From: Pseudomonas guariconensis
GTDB taxonomy: Bacteria; Pseudomonadota; Gammaproteobacteria; Pseudomonadales; Pseudomonadaceae
Direction: 5' to 3'
DNA length: 64,000 nt
NCBI RefSeq assembly: GCF_900102675.1
Contig: NZ_FMYX01000012.1
Span: 62,001 to 126,000, forward strand
This document shows, one piece after another, positions 7,200 through 15,818 of the stretch. The first letter of the stretch is position 1, and each line of letters opens with the position of its first letter. The translations under genes were made by a program, and so were the position numbers. Under the pieces are notes generated by a model. The model did not search any database and was not told where the DNA came from. It saw nothing but the letters and a program-made list of their open reading frames with translations.

Positions 7200-8477
7200 T
7201 CAGGCCGAAACCTCGCGGCGACTGTGTTGCTGGGCATGCAGGCGGGCAAAGGCGCGGGCCAAGCGCAGGAGCATCTCGTCGATGTTGCCCTTGCTCACGG
7301 TCAGCGCTGGTGAGAAGCGCACTACATCGGCCTGCGGTGCGTTGAGCAGCAGCCCCTCGTGCAGCGCCGCCTCGACCAGCTCGCGGGCCAGGTCCTCGTG
7401 CAACTGCAGCGCCCAGAGCAGCCCTTGGCCACGCACTTCGCCCTGGCCATAACGACCGGCCAGGCGGCTGAGGCCGTCACGCAGGTGGCGACCGCTGTCC
7501 TGCACGTGTTCGAAGAAGCCTGGCTCGAGCACAGTCTCCAGTACCGCAAGGCCGGCCGCGCTCATCAGCGCGTTGCCATGATGGCTGCCCTCCAGCTCGC
7601 CCGGCTCGGCGCAGCATGCGCTGCCGCGGGCCAGCAAGGCCGCCAGCGGCACACCACCACCCAGGCCTTTGCCCAAGGTAATGATGTCGGCACGCACGCC
7701 GTAGGTCTGCTCGGCGAGCAGGGCGCCACAACGGCCGATGCCCGTCTGCACCTCGTCGAGGATCAGCAGGATGCCGAGTTCGCGACACAGACGCTCGACC
7801 CCTTGCAGATACTCGCGAGTCGCCGGGATCACCCCCGCTTCGCCCTGGATCGGCTCGAGCATGATCGCCACGGTGCGCGAGTCCACGGCGGCGTGCAGGG
7901 CCGCGAGGTCGTTGAAGGGCACCTTGCTGAAACCTGGCAGGCCAGGCTCGCAGCGATTGCAGGGCAACGGGTCGGAAGCCGACAGCGCCCCCAGGCTGCG
8001 TCCATGGCAGGCCTGGCTGGCAGTGATGATGTGATAGGCGCCGTTGCGATGCAGCTGCCCCCATTTGCGCGCCAGCTTGATGGCGCCCTCGCAGGCCTCG
8101 GCACCGCTGTTGAGCAGGTAGGCTTGATCGCTGCCGGTGCTCTGGCAGAGGCGATCGACCAGACTCAGCAAGCCACGACTGTGGAACCCCGCGCCAGGGT
8201 TGATCAGCGCCTGGGCCTGGTTGCCCAGGGCCTTGACCAGCACGCTTGGGCTGTGGCCAAGACTGTTGACGGCGCAGCCCTGAGTGAAGTCCAGGTAGGC
8301 ATGGCCTTGGTTGTCCCACAGCCAAGAGCCCTGGCCTCGTACGAACACCTGCGGCGCCCGCTCGGCGCTTGGCATCAGCCGTTCGCGGGTCGGCTCCGAC
8401 GCCGCTGGCGCGCTCACCGGAGCAGGCTTGGGCTCGGCAGCGGCAGGGGCCGAACGGCGCAGGTTGAACAGGTTCAT
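7200..8477 (-). CDS. Class III (acetylornithine-type) aminotransferase next to pqq genes
   Basis: 425 residues from the ATG at 8477, which has GGAG at a good distance; the frame is open 15 bp further. It is a fold-type I PLP enzyme of the acetylornithine/ornithine/succinylornithine group: GSWLWDNQGHAYLDFTQG at the N-terminus, NSGAEACEGAIKLAR (phosphate-binding), LLILDEVQTGIGR, and the Schiff-base lysine Lys270 in TLGKGLGGG. A proline/alanine-rich extension of about 35 residues precedes the conserved core. It is divergent from a LysR regulator. In other pseudomonads a gene of this kind near pqq has been called pqqI, but substrate and link to PQQ are not shown by the sequence. Confidence 0.85.
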   Translation of the reverse strand: MNLFNLRRSAPAAAEPKPAPVSAPAASEPTRERLMPSAERAPQVFVRGQGSWLWDNQGHAYLDFTQGCAVNSLGHSPSVLVKALGNQAQALINPGAGFHSRGLLSLVDRLCQSTGSDQAYLLNSGAEACEGAIKLARKWGQLHRNGAYHIITASQACHGRSLGALSASDPLPCNRCEPGLPGFSKVPFNDLAALHAAVDSRTVAIMLEPIQGEAGVIPATREYLQGVERLCRELGILLILDEVQTGIGRCGALLAEQTYGVRADIITLGKGLGGGVPLAALLARGSACCAEPGELEGSHHGNALMSAAGLAVLETVLEPGFFEHVQDSGRHLRDGLSRLAGRYGQGEVRGQGLLWALQLHEDLARELVEAALHEGLLLNAPQADVVRFSPALTVSKGNIDEMLLRLARAFARLHAQQHSRREVSA

Positions 8478-8664
8478 CGGGGCTCCAGCCATCTGGGTCA
8501 GGGTCGGCAGCGGTTTATTTTGCCTTGCCTATCAAAAGTGTTTTTCCCTGCAGGTAACAATCGGCTCGGCGAGCGCTGTAACCCTTTGGAATACGGCGAT
8601 AGACTAGGCTTCAAGCCGACATTCGGCCATTCCGTTTTTCCAGCTTTTTCGATAAGTAGATCTT

Positions 8665-9588
8665 ATGGATTTTCGACAACTGCGCTATTTCGTCGCGGTG
8701 TATGAAGAAGGCCATGTGGGCAGGGCCGCCGAGCGCCTGTCGCTGTCCCAGCCGGCGTTGTCGCAGCAGATCCGCCAACTTGAACACAGCCTCGACCTGA
8801 GTCTGTTCGAGCGCAGCAACAAACGCCTGCTGCCGACCCTCGCCGCCCATACCTTGTACAACCACGCCCTGCCCTTGCTTGACGGCCTGCAGCGCGCCCA
8901 TGAAGCGATGCGCAACTTCAAAGGCCAGTCTCTGCGTACGCTGGCCATCGGCGTACTGCAGACCGTGCGCCCGAGTTTGGTACCGCAATTGCTGGAGCGC
9001 GTGCGCCGGGCTCAACCGCACCTGGTGGTGCAGATCTATGAGTTGTCAGGGTTAGAAATCGAGCGGCGCCTGCTTAATGGCAGCCTGGATATCGGCATCA
9101 GCTACCTGCCGCCACGCCAACCGGGCTTGCATGGATTGCTGTTGTACGAAGATGAACTTCAATTGGTCATCCCCAATACCCACCCCTTGAAGGACTTCAA
9201 GAAAGTCTCGTTGCGCCAGGCGGCTGAGTTGCCGATGCTGATGCTCGGCGAAGAGTTCCAGATTCGGCAGATCTGGCAGGCGCAACTGGCCAGCCTAGGG
9301 CGCAGGCCGCAAGTGCAGGCGGAGATGAACAACATGGCGGGGATTCTCGACAGCCTGGCCCATACCGCCTTGGCAACCATCCTGCCCGGCCGGGCGAAGG
9401 ATGCCACCGAAGATGACCAGGACTTGCTGTGGAAGCCTTTGAGCGAACCGAGGGTGCCGCTGAAGGTCGGCCTGGTGTTCCGCGATGCCCAGCGCCAGCA
9501 GGCCTCGGTGGAACTGCTGCGTACACTGCTGGAGGAAGAGACCGACGCCCGCCTGCCAGGCGTTTCGCCCTTAGACGTGCTTGGCTGA
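8665..9588 (+). CDS. LysR-family transcriptional regulator
   Basis: 307 residues. The N-terminal winged helix is typical (MDFRQLRYFVAVYEEGHVGRAA, then LSLSQPALSQQIRQLE), followed by a LysR substrate-binding domain (type 2 periplasmic-binding fold, about residues 90-300). The effector cannot be read from the sequence. It is divergent from the class III aminotransferase with a 187 bp gap, so regulation of that gene is the usual expectation. Related genes beside pqq clusters in other pseudomonads have been called pqqH. A strong terminator follows the stop. Confidence 0.88.
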   Translation: MDFRQLRYFVAVYEEGHVGRAAERLSLSQPALSQQIRQLEHSLDLSLFERSNKRLLPTLAAHTLYNHALPLLDGLQRAHEAMRNFKGQSLRTLAIGVLQTVRPSLVPQLLERVRRAQPHLVVQIYELSGLEIERRLLNGSLDIGISYLPPRQPGLHGLLLYEDELQLVIPNTHPLKDFKKVSLRQAAELPMLMLGEEFQIRQIWQAQLASLGRRPQVQAEMNNMAGILDSLAHTALATILPGRAKDATEDDQDLLWKPLSEPRVPLKVGLVFRDAQRQQASVELLRTLLEEETDARLPGVSPLDVLG

Positions 9589-9605
9589 AAAACGAGCGGA
9601 CAAAG

Positions 9606-9629
9606 AAAACCCCGCCGAAGCGGGGTTTT
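9606..9629 (+). terminator. Intrinsic terminator of the LysR gene
   Basis: AAAACCCCG (9606-9614) and CGGGGTTTT (9621-9629) form a perfect nine-pair stem with a six-base loop, 17 bp after the stop codon. Symmetric A and T runs make it potentially bidirectional. Confidence 0.92.
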
Positions 9630-9844
9630 CCAGACTGTTTCCCTTGACATCCTTATCGCCCCGCCACCCTGGCAGGAAATCCTACGTTGTCCCTGTTCTG
9701 TCCATTGCGCATCCTGCGCTACGTCCATGGGGTGAAGATTAGCCCTGGATCCAATTTCAGAAAAGAGGAAAAAAGCCACCGCGTCGTGTAAGAAATCACT
9801 TACACAAAAGTCTCAAAAGACGACATGCTGTGGATTCGCACTCG

Positions 9845-9891
9845 AAAAAAAGCCCACTCCTACCTGGCCGTGGTGACCGTGTAGGAGCGGG
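9845..9891 (-). terminator. Intrinsic terminator of the downstream acyl-CoA dehydrogenase gene
   Basis: On the minus strand AGCCCGCTCCTAC and GTAGGAGTGGGCT pair (12 of 13) around a loop of about 16 bases, followed by a run of seven T. It begins about 15 bp after the stop at 9907. The arms resemble REP arms, so a REP unit seems to have been used as a terminator. Confidence 0.8.
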
Positions 9892-9906
9892 CTTACATGG
9901 GCGATA

Positions 9907-11685
9907 TCAGAACTGTGCGGCGTCGAGCAGGTATAACGTCTCGCTACCGGCTTTCACCGATGCCACCAGCGAATTCACGCGCGGCAGCAAACGGGCAAAG
10001 TAGAAGCGCGCGGTGCCAAGCTTGGCACCATAGAACGCCTCGTCGTCCTTGCCGGCCCGAGCAGCGCGCGCCATCAAAGCCCACATATAGCCATAAGCCA
10101 CGTAACCGAACGCTTGCAGGTACTCCACCGAGGCCGCACCGATCTCGTTGGGGTTGCCCTTGGCCTGCGCCAGTACCCATTCGGTCAACCCGTCCAGCTC
10201 GTCGAGCGCGGTGGCCAGTGGCTGGGTGAACTCATCCAGCTCGGCACTGGCGCTGGCAATGAACTGACGGATCTCATCGGAGAACAGGCGGTAGAACGCG
10301 CCGCCACTGCCGATCACCTTGCGTCCCATCAGGTCCAGGGCCTGGATGCCGTTGGTGCCTTCGTAGATCTGGGTGATGCGCACATCGCGGACCAGTTGCT
10401 CCTGCCCCCATTCGCGGATGTATCCGTGACCGCCGAACACCTGCTGGCCGTGAACGGTGCACTCAAGGCCCAGGTCGGTGAGGAAGGCCTTGGCCACGGG
10501 GGTCAGCAACGCTACCAACTCTTCGCTGCGCTTGCGCGTGGCGGCATCTTCGCTGTACTTGGCGCTGTCCAGTTGCAGGGCGACATAGGTGGAGAAGGCA
10601 CGCCCGCCTTCGATCAGCGCCTTCATGGTCAGCAACATGCGACGCACGTCGGGGTGGACGATGATCGGATCGGCGGCCTTGTCCTTGGCCTGCGGGCCGG
10701 TCGGTGCCCGGCTCTGCAAGCGCTCGCGGGCATACTCGACAGCGTTCTGGTAGGAGCGCTCGGCCGACGCCAGGCCCTGGATGCCAACACCCAGGCGCTC
10801 GTAGTTCATCATGGTGAACATGGCCGCCAGGCCTTTGTTCGGCTCGCCCACCAAGTAACCGGTGGCGTCATCGAAGTTCATCACGCAGGTGGCCGAGGCC
10901 TGAATGCCCATCTTGTGCTCGATCGAGCCGCAGGTGACCGGGTTTCGTGCCCCCAGGCTGCCATCTTCGTTGACCAGGAACTTAGGCACCAGGAACAGCG
11001 AGATGCCTTTGGGACCCGCCGGCGCATCCGGCAGCTTGGCCAGCACCAAATGGACGATGTTCTCAGTCAGGTCGTGTTCGCCGCCGGTGATGAAGATCTT
11101 GGTGCCGCTGACCTTGTAACTGCCGTCAGCCTGGGGCTCGGCTTTGGTACGGATGATTCCCAGGTCGGTACCGGCATGGGGCTCGGTCAGGCACATGGAG
11201 CCGGCCCAGACACCGGCGTACATGTTGGGCAGGTACTTTTCCTTCAGTGCCTCGCTGGCGTGGGCGTTGATCGACAGGCAGGCACCTGCGGTCAGCATCG
11301 GGTATAGGCCAAAGGCAAGGCTGGAGGCGTTGACCATCTCTTCGACCTGCGCCGAAATGGCTTTGGGCATGCCCATGCCGCCAAACAGCGGGTCACCGCC
11401 CACGCCCACCCAGCCGCCTTCGGCGTAGGTCTTGTAGGCCTCGATGAAGCCAGCCGGGGTGCGCACGGTGCCGTTGTCCCAATGGCAGCCTTCTTCGTCG
11501 CCGCTACGGCTTAGCCCAGCGATGGTCTTGCCGGTGACCTTGCCCGCCTCTTCCAGAACAGCCATGGCGGTATCCTGATCGACCGCCTCGGCCAGGGCCG
11601 GCAGTTGGGACCAGAGCTTGGCCACCTCGAAGACTTCATTCAGAACGAAACGCATGTCGCGCAGCGGCGCTTTGTACTCAGCCAT
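9907..11685 (-). CDS. Acyl-CoA dehydrogenase (FAD), about 600-residue type, copy 1
   Basis: 592 residues. Domain order is N-terminal acyl-CoA dehydrogenase helical domain, central beta domain (MCLTEPHAGTDLGIIRTKA), C-terminal helical domain, and a trailing domain of roughly 120 residues found in the large DmdC-like subfamily. The expected catalytic base is Glu442 in IYEGTNGIQ. The enzyme should oxidise acyl-CoA to 2-enoyl-CoA and pass electrons to ETF. It starts at an ATG with AGAGG upstream. The second copy (13284-15089) has the same motifs throughout, so they are paralogues. Chain-length or aryl-acyl specificity cannot be told. Confidence 0.9.
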   Translation of the reverse strand: MAEYKAPLRDMRFVLNEVFEVAKLWSQLPALAEAVDQDTAMAVLEEAGKVTGKTIAGLSRSGDEEGCHWDNGTVRTPAGFIEAYKTYAEGGWVGVGGDPLFGGMGMPKAISAQVEEMVNASSLAFGLYPMLTAGACLSINAHASEALKEKYLPNMYAGVWAGSMCLTEPHAGTDLGIIRTKAEPQADGSYKVSGTKIFITGGEHDLTENIVHLVLAKLPDAPAGPKGISLFLVPKFLVNEDGSLGARNPVTCGSIEHKMGIQASATCVMNFDDATGYLVGEPNKGLAAMFTMMNYERLGVGIQGLASAERSYQNAVEYARERLQSRAPTGPQAKDKAADPIIVHPDVRRMLLTMKALIEGGRAFSTYVALQLDSAKYSEDAATRKRSEELVALLTPVAKAFLTDLGLECTVHGQQVFGGHGYIREWGQEQLVRDVRITQIYEGTNGIQALDLMGRKVIGSGGAFYRLFSDEIRQFIASASAELDEFTQPLATALDELDGLTEWVLAQAKGNPNEIGAASVEYLQAFGYVAYGYMWALMARAARAGKDDEAFYGAKLGTARFYFARLLPRVNSLVASVKAGSETLYLLDAAQF

Positions 11686-11710
11686 GACAACCTCTCGCTA
11701 TCAGGTCGGG

Positions 11711-11728
11711 GCGATCCCTCAGGATCGC
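11711..11728. promoter_or_regulatory. Perfect inverted repeat upstream of acyl-CoA dehydrogenase copy 1
   Basis: GCGATCC and GGATCGC flank a four-base CTCA spacer, 25-43 bp before the start codon on the minus strand. It could be an operator or a leader hairpin; no T run follows, so it is not a good terminator for the diguanylate cyclase gene upstream. Confidence 0.35.
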
Positions 11729-11816
11729 GACACTAGGTTGGAGCCAGTGTAACCGAACAACTTTTACGAGACATAGGGTCATCATGCGACTGACAAGTCA
11801 GCTTCAGTCACCACGA

Positions 11817-13139
11817 TCACGACGCCATGCGAACCGCCCCGCGCCGGGAATGCTGCCCGAAAACCATGACGCAGTTACGACCGGCTCCCTTGGCGCTGTA
11901 GAGCGCCTCGTCGGCTGACTTGAGCACCTCGTCCGGTGAACGATGATCCACCTGGCGTTCCGCAACCCCAATGCTGATGGTCACCGAAACCGTACTGCCC
12001 GCGCCGCCCGCGCGGCGCTGACGTCCGGTCGAATCGTCCTGTGGGCGGCTGTTCTGGTCACGCAGCTGGATCGCATAGTTGGCAATCATTTCCCGCACCG
12101 CTTCCAGGTGGGGCGTGCACTCCTCGACCGTCTTGCCGGCAAAGACCAGCGCGAACTCCTCGCCACCGTAGCGATAGGCGCGCCCACCCCCGGTCACACG
12201 CCCCAAGCGACTGGCCACCAGACGCAACACCTGGTCACCGACATCGTGACCATGGGTGTCGTTGAATTTCTTGAAGTGGTCCACATCGGTCATGGCGATC
12301 ACGTAGTTGCGCCCCAGCCGCTGCATGCGCTCATTCAGAGCGCGGCGCCCCGGCAGGCCAGTCAGCTCATCGCGAAAGGCCATTTGATAGGCCTCGTGAG
12401 ACACCGCCGCTGCGATCATCAGCATGACCTGACTGCACATGATGTTGAGGGTGAACGGCAGGATGAATGTTTTGGGCAGCATCCAGAAGATGCCGATCAG
12501 ACCGATGATCTGCGCCGCATGCAAGGGCCGTGGCTGGCGCAGGTACTGCACCACCAAGAGTACGAACATCCCCAGGAACAGTGGATAGGCCAGCTGGATC
12601 AGGCTCATCCATTGACCATGCAGCGATGGCCAGCGAATCTCCGCCAACCAGCTCAGCAGTGCCTGGGGAAAACTCTGCTCCAACGCCACTGCCACGCTGC
12701 CGACGGCGAACAGCACGGCGAAGCGGGCGAGCAGGTCTTGGGCCAGGTGGGTGCGCTCCTGCCACGCCGCGAACAGCCCGAACAGGAGGGGCAACAGCAG
12801 GCAGACCAGATGGAACACGACCGCCGCATCCTCTCGGACCCGGCCGTTGTCGCGATAGAAATCGGTCTGCGTGTCGAGCAGGAAGTAGGCGATGTACACC
12901 GTGACCATCAAGAACAGCTCGCGCTGGCGACGGTACACGGCGCAATAGGCACCGCCGAGCAACAACACCAATGTCGGCAGTACATTGAACAGGGAGGTGA
13001 AGAAGACGCTGAGGTCCCTCACATAAGCTGCCGCCAGCCCCGACAGCAACAGGAACAACGAAGGCAGGAAATGGCTCGCGCGTACAGCGGATAAACGAAA
13101 CAAAAGGCAATCTCCGACCCGGCAGATCAATAATAGCAT
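11817..13139 (-). CDS. Membrane-bound diguanylate cyclase
   Basis: 440 residues. The N-terminal half is hydrophobic with about six to seven predicted membrane segments (residues roughly 20-240). A GGDEF domain follows with an intact active-site GGEEF at 325-329 (YRYGGEEFALVF), so it should make cyclic di-GMP from two GTP at the inner membrane. The RxxD inhibitory site normally located five residues before the motif reads TGGG, so product inhibition at that site appears lost. AGAGG precedes the ATG. It lies between two acyl-CoA dehydrogenase genes on the same strand, 131 bp before copy 1. The input signal is unknown. Confidence 0.88.
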   Translation of the reverse strand: MLLLICRVGDCLLFRLSAVRASHFLPSLFLLLSGLAAAYVRDLSVFFTSLFNVLPTLVLLLGGAYCAVYRRQRELFLMVTVYIAYFLLDTQTDFYRDNGRVREDAAVVFHLVCLLLPLLFGLFAAWQERTHLAQDLLARFAVLFAVGSVAVALEQSFPQALLSWLAEIRWPSLHGQWMSLIQLAYPLFLGMFVLLVVQYLRQPRPLHAAQIIGLIGIFWMLPKTFILPFTLNIMCSQVMLMIAAAVSHEAYQMAFRDELTGLPGRRALNERMQRLGRNYVIAMTDVDHFKKFNDTHGHDVGDQVLRLVASRLGRVTGGGRAYRYGGEEFALVFAGKTVEECTPHLEAVREMIANYAIQLRDQNSRPQDDSTGRQRRAGGAGSTVSVTISIGVAERQVDHRSPDEVLKSADEALYSAKGAGRNCVMVFGQHSRRGAVRMAS

Positions 13140-13228
13140 TGTGCCTCTAGTTCATCGGCAGCGCACATGAATAGATGAATACACGGAACGTTTAAACGAT
13201 TGCTGGATGTGTGCTTGCAGCGCCAGGC

Positions 13229-13266
13229 AAAAAAAAACCGCCTGCCGGTGAAGGCAGGCGGTTTTT
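13229..13266 (-). terminator. Terminator of acyl-CoA dehydrogenase copy 2
   Basis: ACCGCCTGCC (13237-13246) pairs perfectly with GGCAGGCGGT (13253-13262). On the minus strand it is followed by a run of nine T, on the plus strand by five T. It lies about 20 bp past the stop at 13284 and separates copy 2 from the diguanylate cyclase gene. Confidence 0.93.
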
Positions 13267-13283
13267 CCTGGTTACCGCTTGGC

Positions 13284-15089
13284 TCAGCAGGACAGACCGA
13301 AGTCTTCTTCCTTCATGGCCATCAGGTTGCCCGCGCCGGACAGCATGGCCGCCACGTGCGCACGGGTACGCGGCAGGATACGCTGGAAGTAGAAGCGCGC
13401 GGTTTGCAGCTTGGCAGTGTAGAACGCCTCTTCGCTGGTGCCGGCGGCCAGCTTCTCGGCAGCCAGGCGGGCGATGTCGGCCCAGAAGTACGCCAGGCAG
13501 GCGTAGCCGGAATACATCAGGTAGTCCACCGAGGCAGCACCGACTTCTTCGCGGTCTTTCATCGCGGCCATGCCCACCTTCATGGTCAGTTCGCCCCACT
13601 CCTTGTTCAGCGCGGCCAGCGGCTCGACGAATTCCTTGACGGCTTCGTTGCCTTCCTGGGCCTGGCAGAACTTGTGCACGATCTTGGTGAAGCCTTTGAG
13701 CGCCTCGCCCTGGGTCATCAGCACCTTACGACCGAGCAGGTCCAGGGCCTGGATACCGGTGGTGCCCTCGTACAGCATGGAGATGCGGCTGTCGCGTACG
13801 TTCTGCTCCATGCCCCACTCGGCGATGAAGCCATGGCCACCGTAGATCTGCACACCGTGGTTGGCAGCCTCGAAGCCAACCTCGGTCATGAAGGCCTTGG
13901 CGATCGGAGTCATGAAGGCCAGCAGGGCGTCGGCTTTCTTGCGCTCTTCCTCGTCCTGGCTGTACTTGACGATGTCCACTTGTTTGGCGGTGAAGTAGAC
14001 CATGGCGCGGTTGCCTTCGGCGAAGGCCTTCATGGTCAGCAGCATTCGGCGCACGTCCGGGTGGACGATGATCGGGTCGGCTGCTTTGTCTGGCGCTTTC
14101 GGGCCGGTCAGCGAACGCATCTGCAGACGCTCGCGGGCATACTTAAGGCCACCCTGGAAAGCCACTTCGGCGTGGGCCAAGCCCTGCAGCGCGGTGCCCA
14201 GGCGGGCGGTGTTCATGAAGGTGAACATGCAGTTCAGGCCCTTGTTGGCAGGGCCGATCAGGAAGCCGGTGGCGCCGTCGAAGTTCATCACGCAGGTGGC
14301 ATTGCCGTGAATACCCATCTTGTGCTCGATGGAGCCACAGCTCACGGCGTTGCGCTCGCCAACACCGCCTTCGGCGTTGGGCAGGAACTTCGGCACGATG
14401 AACAGCGAGATGCCCTTGGTGCCCGCCGGGGCATCGGGCAGGCGGGCCAGGACGATATGGACGATGTTGTCGGCCATGTCGTGCTCGCCAGCGGAAATGA
14501 AGATCTTGGTGCCGGACACCTTGTAGGTACCATCCGCCTGGGGCTCGGCCTTGGTGCGCAGCATGCCCAGGTCAGTACCGCAGTGCGGCTCGGTCAGGCA
14601 CATGGTGCCGGTCCACTCACCGGTCACCAGCTTGGTCAGGTAGGTGTGCTGCTGCTCGGCGGTGCCGTGGGCAGACAGGGTGTTCATGGCGCCGTGGGAC
14701 AGGCCTGGGTACATGCCCCAGGACCAGTTGGACTCACCGACCATTTCGCTGATGGCAAGGCCCAGGGACTCAGGCAGACCTTGGCCGCCATGTTCCACGT
14801 CATGCGCAAGGCTAGGCCAGCCGCCTTCGACGAACTGCTGGTAGGCCTCCTTGAAACCGGTCGGGGTCTTAACGCCCGACTCGCTCCAGGTGCAGCCTTC
14901 CAGGTCACCGACACGGTTCAGGGGCGCCAGCACCTGCTCACAGAACTTCGCGCCTTCCTCGAGGATCGCGTCGACCATGTCCGGCGTGGCGTCCTGGCAA
15001 CCCGGCAGGCTCTGATAATGCGCCTCGTAGCCGAGCAGCTCGTCACGGACGAAGCGAATATCACGCAAGGGGGCTTTGTAATCAGGCAT
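13284..15089 (-). CDS. Acyl-CoA dehydrogenase (FAD), about 600-residue type, copy 2
   Basis: 601 residues from MPDYKAPLRDIRF; the ATG at 15089 has AGAGG upstream and the N-terminus aligns with copy 1 (MAEYKAPLRDMRF), so the 48 bp upstream extension was dropped. Core motifs are MCLTEPHCGTDLGMLRTKA and the presumed catalytic Glu441 in MLYEGTTGIQ, plus the extra C-terminal domain of the large subfamily. It should carry out the first step of beta-oxidation. I recall a phenylacyl-CoA dehydrogenase from this locus in P. putida KT2440, which would fit, but the sequence alone does not prove specificity. A double PsrA-type operator lies 70-97 bp upstream. Confidence 0.9.
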   Translation of the reverse strand: MPDYKAPLRDIRFVRDELLGYEAHYQSLPGCQDATPDMVDAILEEGAKFCEQVLAPLNRVGDLEGCTWSESGVKTPTGFKEAYQQFVEGGWPSLAHDVEHGGQGLPESLGLAISEMVGESNWSWGMYPGLSHGAMNTLSAHGTAEQQHTYLTKLVTGEWTGTMCLTEPHCGTDLGMLRTKAEPQADGTYKVSGTKIFISAGEHDMADNIVHIVLARLPDAPAGTKGISLFIVPKFLPNAEGGVGERNAVSCGSIEHKMGIHGNATCVMNFDGATGFLIGPANKGLNCMFTFMNTARLGTALQGLAHAEVAFQGGLKYARERLQMRSLTGPKAPDKAADPIIVHPDVRRMLLTMKAFAEGNRAMVYFTAKQVDIVKYSQDEEERKKADALLAFMTPIAKAFMTEVGFEAANHGVQIYGGHGFIAEWGMEQNVRDSRISMLYEGTTGIQALDLLGRKVLMTQGEALKGFTKIVHKFCQAQEGNEAVKEFVEPLAALNKEWGELTMKVGMAAMKDREEVGAASVDYLMYSGYACLAYFWADIARLAAEKLAAGTSEEAFYTAKLQTARFYFQRILPRTRAHVAAMLSGAGNLMAMKEEDFGLSC

Positions 15090-15404
15090 AGCGATGAACC
15101 TCTGTGATGAGTCCAGTGGAGAGACCGCAGGTACCAACCAGCTCTTGGCGGCTTTCGGTCAAACAGTTGTTTGAAACTTACGTTTAGCCCCGCCCAATGT
15201 CAAGGATGGACTATGGTGCCATTTACGCCGCGAAACACGACATAAACGCCATAAGCGCCGAAGCGACCCTGGATGCCGCAGCCTGTTCGCAGGTTTAACC
15301 GCGAATAGGACGACACAGACAACGGAGCCGTCTGGTTGAGGTCAGAAAATCAGCGGATAGAACCGCCGCTCTACAAGGAGTCTAGGCGGTGGATGGGGGT
15401 TGGA
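15090..15404. other. 315 bp intergenic region upstream of acyl-CoA dehydrogenase copy 2
   Basis: Contains the double PsrA-type site at 15160-15186 and presumably the promoter of the dehydrogenase. The rest (15187-15404) shows no supported gene; it is the 3' flank of the small FlgE-like gene, which reads away in the same direction, toward this region. Confidence 0.6.
15160..15186 (-). promoter_or_regulatory. Two overlapping PsrA-type operators
   Basis: CAAAC-AGTT-GTTTG at 15160-15173 and GAAAC-TTAC-GTTTA at 15173-15186 share one base. The first matches the published PsrA pattern (G/C)AAAC-N2-4-GTTT(G/C) fully, the second at all but the last base. PsrA is the TetR-type fatty-acid-responsive repressor of beta-oxidation genes in Pseudomonas. 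The position, 71-97 bp before the acyl-CoA dehydrogenase start, suits repression of its promoter. Binding is inferred. Confidence 0.65.
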
Positions 15405-15701
15405 TCAGACGTAAGTATCGATGAACCGGCCAAGCATCTCGTCCGAGGCTTTGGCGACTTTCACGCCCAATGCGACTTCATGCTTGCCCAGCGCCAACTC
15501 GACGGTGCTGGTGGCCAGGTCCATCTGCTGGCTGCGATCGACCGCTCGCAGGCGTTCGGCCTGATAGTCGCTGGACTGGCTGGTGGCGGCACGCTCGACG
15601 GTGCTGCTGGCGATTTGACTGGCGGCTTGGTCGACTCGGTTCTGCCCGGCCTGGATGGCGCCAAGGCCAGCGTAATAGGCAGTGCTACCGGTGATTTCCA
15701 T
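15405..15701 (-). CDS. Small FlgE/FlgG-like orphan protein of unknown function
   Basis: 98 residues, no signal peptide and no membrane segment. The middle is rich in Gln, Ala and Ser and looks helical. The end (KHEVALGVKVAKASDEMLGRFIDTYV) resembles the C-terminal helix of flagellar rod and hook proteins, where a similar Val/Ala-rich heptad ends in a Tyr-containing tail. No flagellar genes are near, and the protein is too short to be a rod or hook subunit, so any flagellar role is speculative. It lies between the biotin operon and the acyl-CoA dehydrogenases, in the same direction, 117 bp after bioD. I do not recognise a function. Confidence 0.7.
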   Translation of the reverse strand: MEITGSTAYYAGLGAIQAGQNRVDQAASQIASSTVERAATSQSSDYQAERLRAVDRSQQMDLATSTVELALGKHEVALGVKVAKASDEMLGRFIDTYV

Positions 15702-15818
15702 GTCAGGACTCCAAAGACGCAGGATGCGAGGTCAGGCTTATTAAAGCAGCCGAAAGCGTAAAAGGCCCGTTTAAATACCTAATAGCCTTGTGCCACTTAA
15801 TAGACAATGTTGAGCGCG

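Larger units (their letters stand above)
9589..9906. other. 318 bp intergenic region between convergent genes
   Basis: Holds the LysR terminator (9606-9629) and, near the other end, the terminator of the acyl-CoA dehydrogenase (9845-9891). Between them I see no open frame with a ribosome-binding site and no RNA gene. Confidence 0.7.

Noticed and set aside
13200..15107. 635-codon open frame on the plus strand opposite an acyl-CoA dehydrogenase
   Set aside because: Antisense shadow; starts within the terminator and lacks protein-like features.
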